A stretch of 64,000 nt of DNA from Tetragonia tetragonoides (taxonomy: Eukaryota > Streptophyta > Magnoliopsida > Caryophyllales > Aizoaceae): the NCBI GenBank assembly GCA_038025085.1, contig CM076147.1:4011501-4075500 (forward strand), written 5' to 3'. The notes under the pieces are model-generated. The model saw nothing but the letters and a program-made list of their open reading frames with translations. It searched no databases and was not told where the DNA came from. Shown piece by piece: positions 22,304 to 32,624 of this stretch (positions are counted from its first letter, which is position 1; each line of letters starts with the position of its first letter). A program made the translations under genes and the position numbers.

Positions 22304-22608
22304 CATTTTTTTTTTCGATAACCACCTTATAAAGATTTTCTTTCAAATAACCACTTTTTATGAATTTTCAACTTTTAAACCACCAACTCAAGCTACATTC
22401 CAACCAAAGTCTCGAGAAAAAAAAATTGTCTTTTTGCCCCCATCCAAAATAATTTCTTTAAAAAGTCATCAAATAGGGAAAATGGTCATTTAATTTCAAA
22501 TTATTGCCCAAAAGAGGCATAAGTTGGTGATTTAAAAGTTGAAATCCTATAAAAGGTAGTTATCTGAAAGAACATTTTTAAAAGGTGGTTATTATAAAAA
22601 AGTTAGTT
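22304..22608. mobile_element. MULE-type MITE, about 305 bp
   Basis: Perfect 9-bp flanking repeats ttataaaat (22295-22303 and 22609-22617) bracket two inverted arms (about 22314-22390 and 22521-22600) with words aaccaccttataaa, aataaccactttt and ttcaacttttaaa. The TSD length fits Mutator-like elements. It has no coding capacity. Confidence 0.75.
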
Positions 22609-22771
22609 TTATAAAATGGTTTTTGGCAACTTTTCCTAAAACATATTAATTTAGTTTTTTCTGGGATGCTAGGAAAAGTTATTCTGATTCACCTCCTTAA
22701 TTCTAGCCAATAAATTATCTTTTAACCTCTTCTGAGTGTGCACCTTTTGGATGCCTCACAATACACCACTG

Positions 22772-23298
22772 GTAGGGCTGTTCATATTCCGGTTTGGACC
22801 GGAATTTTAGATTGAACCGGACCGGAATCAAACCGATAAGACCGGACCTGAATGATTCCGATTCAGGTTCGCACAAAACAATGATTTCGGTTCCGGTCTA
22901 TTCCGGGTCAAAAACCGGAATAGACCGGAATCTTAATTTTGGGCCAAAAAAATAAAAAAAATAAAAAAAATAAGAAATGAAAATGAGATCGTGACTCACA
23001 AATTTGCTCAAAATAATTGTGTTAGGTACATTTGAGAAGTTCTAGCATAAATAGCAATCGGAATTGAAGGTAAATGCTACACGATTTTTTTTTTTTTTTT
23101 TTCAAAAAAAACGTGAAATTAAAATTCCGGTCTTTCCAATCTTAAACCGGACCGGATCGGAAAAGTCAAGTCCGGTTCGGTTTAAACTGGAATTATACCG
23201 GTTCAGGTTCAGGTCTCAAATTTTGGGCGATTCAGGTTCCGATTTTTTCCGATTTTGGTCTATTTCGGTTCCGGTTTGGACCGGTGTTCAACCCTACC
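22772..23298. mobile_element. hAT-like foldback element with tagggctgttca end
   Basis: The left end gtagggctgttcatattc and the right end (complement ggtagggttgaacaccgg) are inverted, and the interior repeats ccggtttggaccggaa-type words many times. Flanks ccactggt and ccattggt agree at 7 of 8 bases, which fits a mutated 8-bp TSD. A similar tagctagggctcttcat end begins near 63845. A short A/T run at 23080-23110 interrupts the interior. Confidence 0.65.
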
Positions 23299-23519
23299 AT
23301 TGGTTTTTGTTCCAATATTGGATACACAGATTTTCTGCTCACCCCTAATTTTTAAAATTAAGTCAATTTGCGCACCTAATATCTAGTTTTTCATTTGGCT
23401 TGCTTGATGGGATAAAATTGCGCTTAAAAAAAAACTCTTTTTGTGAGACATATTGTGAATGATGATGCTTGTTCAATGTGTAATTGTGGGACGATAGTTT
23501 CTTCTTTAATCTTTCATTA

Positions 23520-23945
23520 AGGGATTGCCTCAAAGGTTAACCTATTGGCTCGTAATTCCATTAATTCAATACCCTGACCCATCTTCTTTTCCCTTATGCC
23601 TTGGCATATTTGGCTTAGAAGAAAAAAAATTCGTATTTGAAAATACTCTAATCCCCTTTGATAAATGGCTCAAGGTTTGTTGTAGCAAAGACACAGGACT
23701 CCTAAGACACAAAAAACAGGTCTTTTACATTGGTTGGACTCCCCCTCTTTCGGGTTGGGTCAAACTGAATTCGAATGCTGCGTACTCTTCTTCTTCTAAT
23801 AATGCAGGTGTGGCTGGTATATTCAAAAATGACAAAGGGGCATGGTTGTATAGCTACCAGCAGTGTATCAAGGCTAACTCGATCAACGGCTACTGCAGAG
23901 TTGCTTAACATTAGAGAGGGACTAAAAATTATTGCAGTTGAAAAA
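23520..23945 (+). pseudogene. LINE ORF2 fragment: zf-RVT tail and RNase H N-terminus
   Basis: The open frame 23525-23908 ends with WTPPLSGWVKLNSNAAYSS and GVAGIFKNDKGAWLYSY, which is the start of the plant LINE RNase H. The first catalytic Asp position appears as Asn. After a frame change at about 23880 a further AELLNIREGLKIIA segment follows. No tail or TSD was found, so this is a worn fragment. Confidence 0.75.
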
Positions 23946-24239
23946 TTATTCAGGCTAATTAGATTAAGTATCCACTAATATTTGAAGATTTTTTAAGGTT
24001 TTAAAGACTAATTAGAATTTTTCTTTTAGATTTGGATCAGCTTTATCAAGGTCAAACTAAACGGATGAAATATTCAAGCTATAGTGTCCTCCAAAAAAAT
24101 AAATAAAAATAAAATAAGCACATTCTACAAAATAAGTGCAAAGATCAGATTGCAATAGAATGTATTTATAGTTGCGTTTGTAATGTTTTTATGATCATGC
24201 TTGAATTCATACATTAGTATTTTTACCAAGTAAGTCATT

Positions 24240-24644
24240 TTAAGGAATCTGACCCTTCGTTTGGCAAAGTTCCCAGACGCCATCAAATTTTCCCAATATC
24301 GTTGGTAATTTCTTTACTTGATCTTTGTCTTTAAAATCAAAAGTTCTAAGAGTCACAATTGACACGAGATTGTGACAGTATCTCCCCATCTTTATCAATT
24401 CATCGCAAGATTCTTTTGACACACTTGTTCCGTCCAAGAATATGTAGTTGTATAGTGCTTCCTTTGAAAGAACACTTATCTTATATCCACAATCTTGTAA
24501 CAAAGGATTACCGGATCCAAAACTAGGACTTGGTGCATTTGTTGATTGAATGACAATATTCGGCGTCGCAATTCCAAAACTGCTTAGTAAGACAACAAGT
24601 AAAGTAATGTATAAGTTCATGACCAGAAAGTTGTGTGACTCCAT
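24240..24644 (-). CDS. Small secreted protein, prolamin-like/ECA1 gametogenesis-related type
   Basis: A single-exon frame of 134 aa begins with ATG at 24644 (an alternative ATG at codon 9 precedes the signal peptide). Residues 9-27 (MNLYITLLVVLLSSFGIA) form a strong secretion signal. The mature part has about four Cys in the order C-x27-C-x9-C-xn-C, with YNYIFLDGTSVSKESCDELI followed by GRYCHNL. The F-x-x-x-x-(V/T)-(S/T)-x-x-C-x-x-L spacing resembles plant ECA1-like/prolamin-like small secreted proteins, in which the second Cys site is usually CC; here it is SC. Members are often expressed in gametophytes. A TATA box lies 113 bp upstream. The family call rests on spacing and motif shape, so it is moderate. 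Confidence 0.65.
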   Translation of the reverse strand: MESHNFLVMNLYITLLVVLLSSFGIATPNIVIQSTNAPSPSFGSGNPLLQDCGYKISVLSKEALYNYIFLDGTSVSKESCDELIKMGRYCHNLVSIVTLRTFDFKDKDQVKKLPTILGKFDGVWELCQTKGQIP

Positions 24645-24756
24645 AATGTCTATACGAATATTTGTACTTTTCCTTTGATATTAGCCAACTTTGCAAATAA
24701 TAAGAAATAAGAAAGGGAGCGAAGTAGTGTTGCAACATAAACATTTCTATTTCCTC

Positions 24757-24764
24757 TATTTATA
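24757..24764 (-). promoter_or_regulatory. TATA box of the small secreted-protein gene
   Basis: The minus strand reads gtataaatagagg here, a near-consensus plant TATA box, 113 bp upstream of the ATG at 24644. Transcription would then start near 24725-24730 and give a leader of about 85 nt. Confidence 0.7.
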
Positions 24765-24769
24765 CAACA

Positions 24770-25558
24770 ATCGATTCAAGAAAAACGAATATTTTTAGAG
24801 AAACTCAACTTCGCATTTACTTTTTGAAATGTAAACTCCAGATAATAGTGCTATTAAATTTTTAAAACAACATGGTTTCGGTATTATTTTTAATGAACAT
24901 TTAAAGTCTTTTTTTTTTTGGAGAACATCAGGTACAGATTCTTAGTCGTTGCATTTATGTCATAGATTAAATTTACATATGAAGTAAAACTCAGCTCTTT
25001 TTTTCTAACCAAAAAAGAGTTTAAATTTTTTCTTTTCTTCTAATTTTCCATTTTGATATGAGTAAGAGTGGAAACATTACTTTAATTGTTGACATAGCTT
25101 AAATTCACATACTATATAATATCATGGATTAATAATTGGAAAATAAATTATTTTATTTTTCTTTTGTATTTCGTTGTTTCACTTTTTGCGAGCAATAAAA
25201 CTTGTTTAGTTGTTTTTATCATAAATTTTGGTAAGTTGAGGGTCACTTTTTAGTATAATAAAGATCATAACTAATAATAAGTGGCATACACATTTGTAAA
25301 TAGTGACCTTATTTTTTGATGAGTTGGTCTCTACCAAGATTTGTTCTTTAACAATGTAAATTTTCTACCTTACTGTCTTATGTTCTTTAACCTTAGGGGA
25401 AGACGTTCTAAATTTCTAATTGAACACGTGCCCGTTCGGGGTGGTTTTGAGTTTTTAATTTTTTTGAAAAATAAAACCAGTTTTTGAAAACCACAATTTA
25501 AGGGCTCGTTCGGGGTGGTTGCGAGTTTTTGGTTTTCAAAACTTTTTATCTCCTCTTT
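24770..25558. other. AT-rich intergenic DNA with MITE remnants
   Basis: No gene. The section 25180-25360 shares words (ttttggtaag, cataataagtg-like, gagttggt) with 27580-27710, so both are probably copies of one decayed MITE. Two direct copies of cgttcggggtggtt occur at about 25432 and 25507. Confidence 0.5.
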
Positions 25559-26774
25559 GGGAAAATCCAATTGATGCCCCTCTACTTTTGACTAGCCCAG
25601 TTGGTACCCAGTGGTTTTTTTAAATCCAGCTTGTGCCCCTTTGCTCTTTTTTTTTTCCAGACCGTTTTCCACATTTGCATCTCAGTTAAGTCTTCTGTTA
25701 TCTAGAGGTTTCCCACATTTACAAGCTCCATCTCCATGCCCATGGCCTCTCAATTTTATCTCTCCTCTCTCTAGAACCCAAATCTAAAGCATCCCCTCAT
25801 TCTCCTCTCTTAAACCCTCAGCCCCGAATGAGGCACTCTCTCTCTCTCTCCTAATTTTACCATTCAGCAAACCAAACGAGTGCTCCGTTTTGGAGGGATT
25901 GGGCTCTCCAAATCCAAACTGACATGCATCTGCTGATTGAGCACAGCTTCAATTTTGCTTCCTTGCTATCCTGAAACTCCATCTTCTTGAATCTGTCATA
26001 GCATATTGAGAATCATGGCTGAGAATATGTGGGCAGAGTTACACTCACCATATTACTCTCCTGGTTAGAGGCCTCCACATTGAATTGCTTTGTAGTTAAG
26101 AGTTCCATGGGGCTCAAATTCTTCTAGTTGTGATTATCTGAATAAGCAAAGTATTCTTTTTTTCATTGATTTTACATTTTCTACTTTTGATGTGATTTCT
26201 ATTATATTCTTTGCAAAAGCTATCATCGATTCATAATGGATTATGTTTGAAATTGGGAATTAGGGACTATGTAAGTGAACAAGAAATTAGGGAAGCCTGG
26301 AATTTTGAAATGCCATTTTCTCCATGCTTTTCCTTTGCTTCCTTGATTTGGGATTGGAACTAAAGCGGAAAATTGGACAAGCCTGTCTCTCCTAATTTTC
26401 CATCGAATCAATTAGAGTGACCATAAGTATTTTCTTCAAATTATGTCCTCAATTTGCAGGATGGGAAAATTAGGAGAGAGAGTGCATTTGGGGCTAAGGG
26501 TTTAAGAGAGAAAAGAAGAAGCGGAGGGGATGCTTTAGATATGGGTTTTAGAGATAGGAGAGAGAAAGTTGAGAGGCCATGAACATGGAGATGGTCCAGA
26601 TGGAGCTTGTAAATGTGGGAGACAATCTCTAGTTAACAGAAGAGTTAACTGAGATGCAAAAGTAGGAAACGGTCCGGAAAAGAAAGAAGTAAAGGGGCAC
26701 CAGTTGGATTTTAAAAAATTACTGGGTACCAACTGGATAAGTCAAGAGTACAGGGGCACCGATAGGATTTTTCC
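25559..26774. mobile_element. Long-TIR foldback element, about 1.2 kb
   Basis: The left part (from 25559: tgatgcccctctactttt, then cagttggtacccagt, cacatttacaagctccatct, gcatcccctc) reappears inverted in the right part up to 26774 (gcaccgataggattttt on the complement). Arms are about 300-350 bp. The central 350-400 bp is unique. The architecture fits a non-autonomous MULE. No clean TSD was found and no transposase frame is present. Confidence 0.75.
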
Positions 26775-27820
26775 TAGAATTTATTTTGGATTCTAAATTT
26801 TTTTTCCTTATAGTTGTCCACTTTTTTTTTTTGATGCGATATAGTTGTCCACTTTATTTAGTTGGACTGGCCTTCATGCCTCATACAAAAAAAAAAAGAT
26901 TTGGCACCATTTTGATTTCTGAAAAAGATTTGGGCACCATTTGGATTTCTGAAAAAGATTTGGGCACCATTTTAAAGCCTAAAATATTAGGAAACCAAAT
27001 GAAAATTTTCTTTTTTCCCCTCATAAGCTGGTTAGAAACCCATCGATGAAATTTAAAATTTCCCCTTATTTACCTGGAAAATCGATTCGATCTCCGACTT
27101 TTCTCTGACATTCCTCATTGTTGAACAATCGTTGGGGTTGAATTTGTTCAATTTATATAATGGTAATCATTCATTTGATTTTAAGAATCCATTTGCACGA
27201 GTTGTGATTGTTCTTAATTGTGCTATGTAACTCAATTAATGCTCTTCTGATATTTGTTCTTTACTGCTATGGCGAATTGCTTAATCAAATTGACTTGTGT
27301 ATTTTTCACTGTTGTCTGTGCAGACTGCAACAATCAATTTTGTGGTGCGATATTTTGTTTGGGTGGAGAAGAGGTACAAATAGAGAGCAAATTTTGTGGA
27401 AACAAAGTGAGTGTTAATCTCTCTCTGCTTATGCTATAATTCTTTTGAATTCTGTGGTTCTGCTTAAAAGTCTTTTAAAACGGCAAACAATTTCAAGTCT
27501 TTTGTTCCCTGCTAACTCTTAGTTTTGCTAGTTGATCAGCTTCAATATTCTTTTCTCTAACAATGTGTAATGGAAAACAGAAAAAACTTGTTTAAGACGG
27601 TTTTACCATAAACTTTTGGTAAGACGAATGTCACCATAATAAGTGACCCCTATATTTATAAATAATGACGCCATTTTTATGTGAGTTGGTGTTACACAAG
27701 ACTTACTCAATGGAAAATCCGTCTACACTAGCACTAGCTAAAAAACTATCAAACTCTCTGAAAATTCCCCAGTGCATCCAAGGTCTATTGCTGGAAGAAG
27801 TGATTCATCCCACAACTATG
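26775..27820. other. Intergenic DNA, no gene recognised
   Basis: Short tandem copies of gatttgggcaccattt-like words occur at about 26898-26970. A MITE-like remnant is at 27580-27710. The open frames at 27208-27439 show no family features. Confidence 0.5.
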
Positions 27821-27826
27821 TAGGAG

Positions 27827-28100
27827 TTACTTTCGAAATCGAAACATATGCGCATGTGTGGCCATTGAGGCCTGAGGGTGAGTCTTCAGTAACAGGAAGG
27901 CATGTTGGAATGCATAGAGCTCAGCCAAATTAGGACCTTGTATTTCTGAATTATGGTTTTTAAGACCACCCCCACAACCTTCAGGACCAGGTTTGCCTTG
28001 AGTTGAACCAACCAAAGCAAGGTGCTTTCCAGATCACATTTTTGCTTGCCATACAGCGAAACAGAACATTGTCCAAATTGTACAACCTAACATGATACAG
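27827..28100 (-). pseudogene. LINE RNase H N-terminal fragment
   Basis: The minus frame 28015-27827 includes GSTQGKPGPEGCGGGL and GPNLAELYAFQHAFLL, which fits the GS-x-G-N-P-G-P-A-G and AE-L motifs of RNase H. A WKAPCFGWF segment just upstream (near 28035) lies in another frame. A short, frame-broken relic. Confidence 0.6.
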
Positions 28101-28497
28101 TAATGAATTGCACTTGTATGGAACTGAAACTGACCTTTAACCCACCAGAAAAGACTAAATTTTATCCGGTCCACAATCTCATCTTGAGTGAAACTCAACC
28201 CTGCATAACCAAACTGTCCATATTACAGCAAAAAAGGACCATCTTTCAAATTTCCCTGCAGCACTTCTCTTAATCAGAATATAGAACCCTTGCCATTCAG
28301 CAACACACCAATATTATATGGAAAAACTGCCTGCACCCTCTACCATGTGAAGTCAGGAGCCTAGTTAATATTGAATTTTGAGTCTCTTCAAAATATAATG
28401 ACCAGCTACAGGAGACCTTAGATTAAGGAGCACCAAACTGTCCCGCCGAGGGCAAGGTCTGGGGAGGTCCAGAAGTACCCAGCCTTACCCCTAACTA

Positions 28498-28785
28498 GGG
28501 CGTGTTCTTTTCAACTGGTTTTCAGTTTTGCCCAGTTTTGACCAGTTCTCCCCAGTTTTGACCAGTTATCAGTTACAAAATAAAGTTTCCCCTAGTTTTG
28601 CCCAGTTTCTCCCAGTTTGACCCAGCTTTGCCCAGTTTCTCCCAGTTTTGCCCAGTTTCTCCCAGTTTTGCCCAGTTTTAATATTTATACATATTAAACA
28701 TAATAATTAAATATACCATATGTTATATCAAATATAAAAATAAATATATGAATTGACTAATATTTAAACATGACTAAAAAGTCCT

Positions 28786-28855
<70 letters not shown>

Positions 28856-29107
28856 TTAATATTAATATTAATATTAATATTAATATTAATATTAATATTA
28901 ATATTAATATTAATATTAATATTAATATTAATATTAATATTAATATTAACACTCAAAAATATAAAATTTCCAGTTTGTCCCAGCTTCCGCCATTTTCCCC
29001 CAGTTTTGCCCAATTTGACCCAGTTTTCACCAGTGTCTCCCAGTTACTAGTTAAACTTACCAGTTTTCCCCAGTTTCTCCCGGTTCCTAGTCGAAAAGAA
29101 CGAACAC
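28498..29107. mobile_element. MITE with internal (TAA)n and (TATTAA)n, about 610 bp
   Basis: Ends: gggcgtgttcttttcaac on the left and, reverse-complemented, gtgttcgttcttttcgac on the right, with cta at both borders as a likely 3-bp TSD. The interior is built from repeats of the cccagttttgcccagttt type on both sides of about 22 TAA units (28785-28852) and about 16 TATTAA units (28852-28949). It was inserted in a sequence (28441-28497 and 29108-29140) ending gagggaggctgtttcc-like, which is a repeat common in plant genomes. Confidence 0.75.
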
Positions 29108-29339
29108 CTAGTCGCTTAGTAGGGAGGCTGTTTCCGAAAGACCCACGAAAACAATTTGATTTTTGAAATTAGTAGAAAACAGTCGAAAATGGTAGATGTT
29201 AAAACAAATGAATGCAAGAAGAAGTATTATTAATAATAATAAAGATAATAATAATACAAATAATAATAATACAAATAACTAAATAAAAAATAAAAATAAA
29301 ATAAATGAAATAAATAAAGAAAATAAAAAATAAAAATAA

Positions 29340-30770
29340 ACCTCGGAAAAGCCCCACATACCTATACCCTCTATGTAGTATAATCTTTGTGGATCCTACT
29401 ACGCCAAAGTTTCCTATTAAGGGCAAGATCCTCGGTAAGCTCCATGAGGGCCAAATCCTTCTTAATCATCTCTCCCCAATTCTCTTTAGCGTCCCTCTTC
29501 TTTTCTTACAGTCCCTATGTATAATCTTCTCGCACCTCCTAACCGGAGCGTCTGGATGTCTCCTCACGACATGTTCAAACCACTCGAGTCTCGTTTCCTG
29601 CATCTTACTCTCAATAATATCTGTCATCCCAACCTTGACACGAACCACCTCGTTCTTGACCTTATCTAGCCTAGAAAGGTTGCACATCCAACGAAGCATC
29701 CTCATCTCAGTCACCCTCATTTTATGAACATGGGCCTGTCTAATCTGCCAACACTCAGCACCATATAGCATAGCCGGCCTAATAGCCATGCGATAAAATT
29801 TTCCTTTTAATTTGAGTAGTATCTTGGTGTCGCAAAGAACACCTGATGCACTTCTCCATTTTTGCCACCCTGCCTTGATGCGGTGAGCTACGTCATCGTT
29901 AATTTCATCGTTACCTTGGATGATTGATCCTAAATATTTGAAACTCTCTTTCCTCGGTGCCACTGTGGTGCCAATCCTTATCTCTAGATCAGACACAACC
30001 TCACCCCCTGAGAAGCTACATTCCAAGTACTCTGTCTTTGTCCTGCTCAGTTTAAATCCCTTTGCTTCCAGATATCCCTCCAGAGCTCTAACTTGTTCAC
30101 CTTATTTTGTTTCGTCCAATAAATGATGTCGTCAGCAAACATCATACACCATGACACATCACCTTGGATACTCCTAGTGAGCTCATCCATAACAATTGCA
30201 AATAAGAAAAGACTCAATGATGAAGCCTGATGCAGTCCTATGTCAATCGCAAAGAGGTCTGAGTCCCCTCCTGTCATCCTCACTCTAGTACTCACACCTT
30301 CATACATGTCCTTAATAACTCGTATATAGGCGACAGGGACTCCCTTTGCTTCTAAACACCTCCTCAAAACCTCCCTGGGATCCCGATCATAGGCTTTCTC
30401 ACAAATCAATGAATACCATGTGCAAATCCCTTTGTCTCTCTCTGTAGTACTCCATTGAGTGTCTAAGCAAATGTATTGCTTCAGTTGTGGATCTCCCTCG
30501 CATGAATCCGAACTGATTCTCTGAAATAGATGTTGTCTTCCTCATCCTCTTCTCAATCACCCTCTCTAGTAACTTCATCGTGTGGCTGAGTAGTTTAATG
30601 CCTCTATAGTTATTGCAACTTTGTATCTCACCTTTATTCTTATATAATGGAATCACCGTGCTAAGTCTCCACTCATCTGGCATCTTTGCCGGCTTGAGGA
30701 TCACGTTGAAAAGCTTAACTAACCAATTAAGGCCTCCTTCTCCTAAGCTCTTCCACACCTCGATATATTA
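29340..30770 (-). mobile_element. 5'-truncated RTE-type non-LTR retrotransposon
   Basis: The minus strand carries three overlapping open parts (30758-30399, 30409-30047, 30026-29466). Together they read as the reverse transcriptase and C-terminus of an RTE-clade element: PDEWRLSTVIPLYKNKG, NNYRGIKLLSHTMKLLERV, ENQFGFMRGRST, the catalytic FADD in MMFADDIIYW, FKYLGSIIQGN, and the tail IRQAHVHKMRVTEMRMLRWM. The endonuclease is missing, so the copy is truncated at about 30770. Two or more frameshifts break it. The 3' side is followed by an A/T-rich simple repeat (29220-29340). Confidence 0.88.
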
Positions 30771-32620
30771 AGAAACTAAAAAAGACAGAGATACAGTTCG
30801 CGGGCAATCTAATTAGTTTATCTGCTTCCTCATAAGATTATGAGTAATTTGCGGAAGCAAGAATGCATGAATCACAAGAGATAAGTGAACCAGAAAGCAG
30901 TAAAATATAATCAACTCGAGATATATGTGAAAAGATCGACCACGGGCAATGACAAGTCAGACACAAGTCAAGTCCCTATAATGAGAAAAGAGTACAAAGA
31001 ATCCTCAAGTCGCTTGGAAGCACAGTGATGGAGAACAATACATATCTCAATAACACGCTTGCTCCAACGATGGAGAACAACAAATACAAATAGGAGACCA
31101 CACAAAAAGGTCAGAAACAATTCTGGGTCAAAGTTGCCCCCGACACCTCCCTGCACATTGATTCAACCGATCATGCTCATTGTGCTGAGAAACATGCTTA
31201 GACTAACCTGCATCTTGCATGGCTGGGCGGCCATGCTCATCACGGAGAAGTGCTTACGAGCTGATCGATACAAAGAACCAAACACTACCATGCTGAGTAG
31301 CATGGATGGACCATTTGGCGCGAAAGTGTCAGGTTGAAGTCCACAAACAAGGCAACAAACATGAAGCTGACTTCCACTCCTGTATTGGCTCTGCGGCCTG
31401 GACAGTTAAATCAAATCAATTATGCATCAGAAAAAAAAGAGAAAAAAGAAAATAGAATCCTCTCAGTTTCACATAAACAAAAACCAAGCAATAGTTGTTT
31501 GGCGGATTACATCTTTTTTGATTTTGGTGTTATGTGAGGATCGGAGGGTTTGACACTTTAACCCACTATAGCATGAGAACTATAAAAGTAGAGAGAAATC
31601 AGAAATCAGTCCTTAGGGGAAACAAAGTTAGAAGGTAGGTTTAACTGAGCCTTTATTTGCTGAAGTGTTCAGCAATATGATGAAGACAAACTCTCTGAAG
31701 GGGAGTAAGCAATTTCAATTAGAATAGCCTGATTCATAGTCAATCTCATCACAACAGCTCAGAAGAAAGAATTACTAACTAAAAAGGCCATTTCAAGGAT
31801 AAAATATTAATAGAAGTGGAACCTACAGGCAGTAAATGGCCCTGATTTAGCACATTCTTCACCCACATGTTCGAAGATGTATCTGCACTTCTGGAGCAAC
31901 ACGAACCAACCAATATGACAGCAAAATTGTTAATAAGAAGTTCAGGAATAATTTATGTATGTCTACAACTTAATACAACTAGTTGTAACGAAACTAATCA
32001 AATATTTTCAGCACAAAACAGAGTTACTTATCAAGGTTATTTCACAAAGGGTAAGATTTGGAGGGTCAGTATCAATAAACTATTCAAGTGTGTGTGGGTA
32101 ATAAACAGAGTGAGGTCTGCTGCGTGTTAGTTGCTTTATAAGAAGTGTGCAGTATTTAGTGTAGTTGAAGCAGGATGAGACCTTAAGAGCAGGGTTTTGC
32201 TTCTGTAGTTCTCCATACATTCTGTTTTAATAGAAAAGCTTTGTTGAATAATGCTACAAATTGTAAATACGAAGCTAAAGGTTTTATCAAGAATGGAATC
32301 ATTGTTCATTAGTAAGATGTCACTAAGTTCTAATAGACCAAGTTCTTGGATTGTGGTATATCAAAAAGAAAAATAAATCGAACCCAAAATAAAAAAAAAT
32401 AGAATGAATGCTATTTGATGCTCATCTCAACTGTATATATGATAAAAAGATGTAATCCTAGCCATGTCACAGAAATGAATGCTGAATCAAGCTCAAATCA
32501 CACGATACAACTTCCTACTCTCTTTGCGATACTGAATCCCAGAAAAATAGATGCATACCTTACTGTTGCGGCAACGCACGAAATATGCACTCGCGTAAGG
32601 AAGCAGACAACTGGAATCTC
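30771..32620. other. Non-coding DNA downstream of NLR1
   Basis: No exon of a known family was recognised. NB-LRR genes often have 3' introns and this stretch could hold 3'UTR or intron sequence of NLR1, but nothing in it decides the point. Confidence 0.4.
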
Positions 32621-32624
32621 AAGA

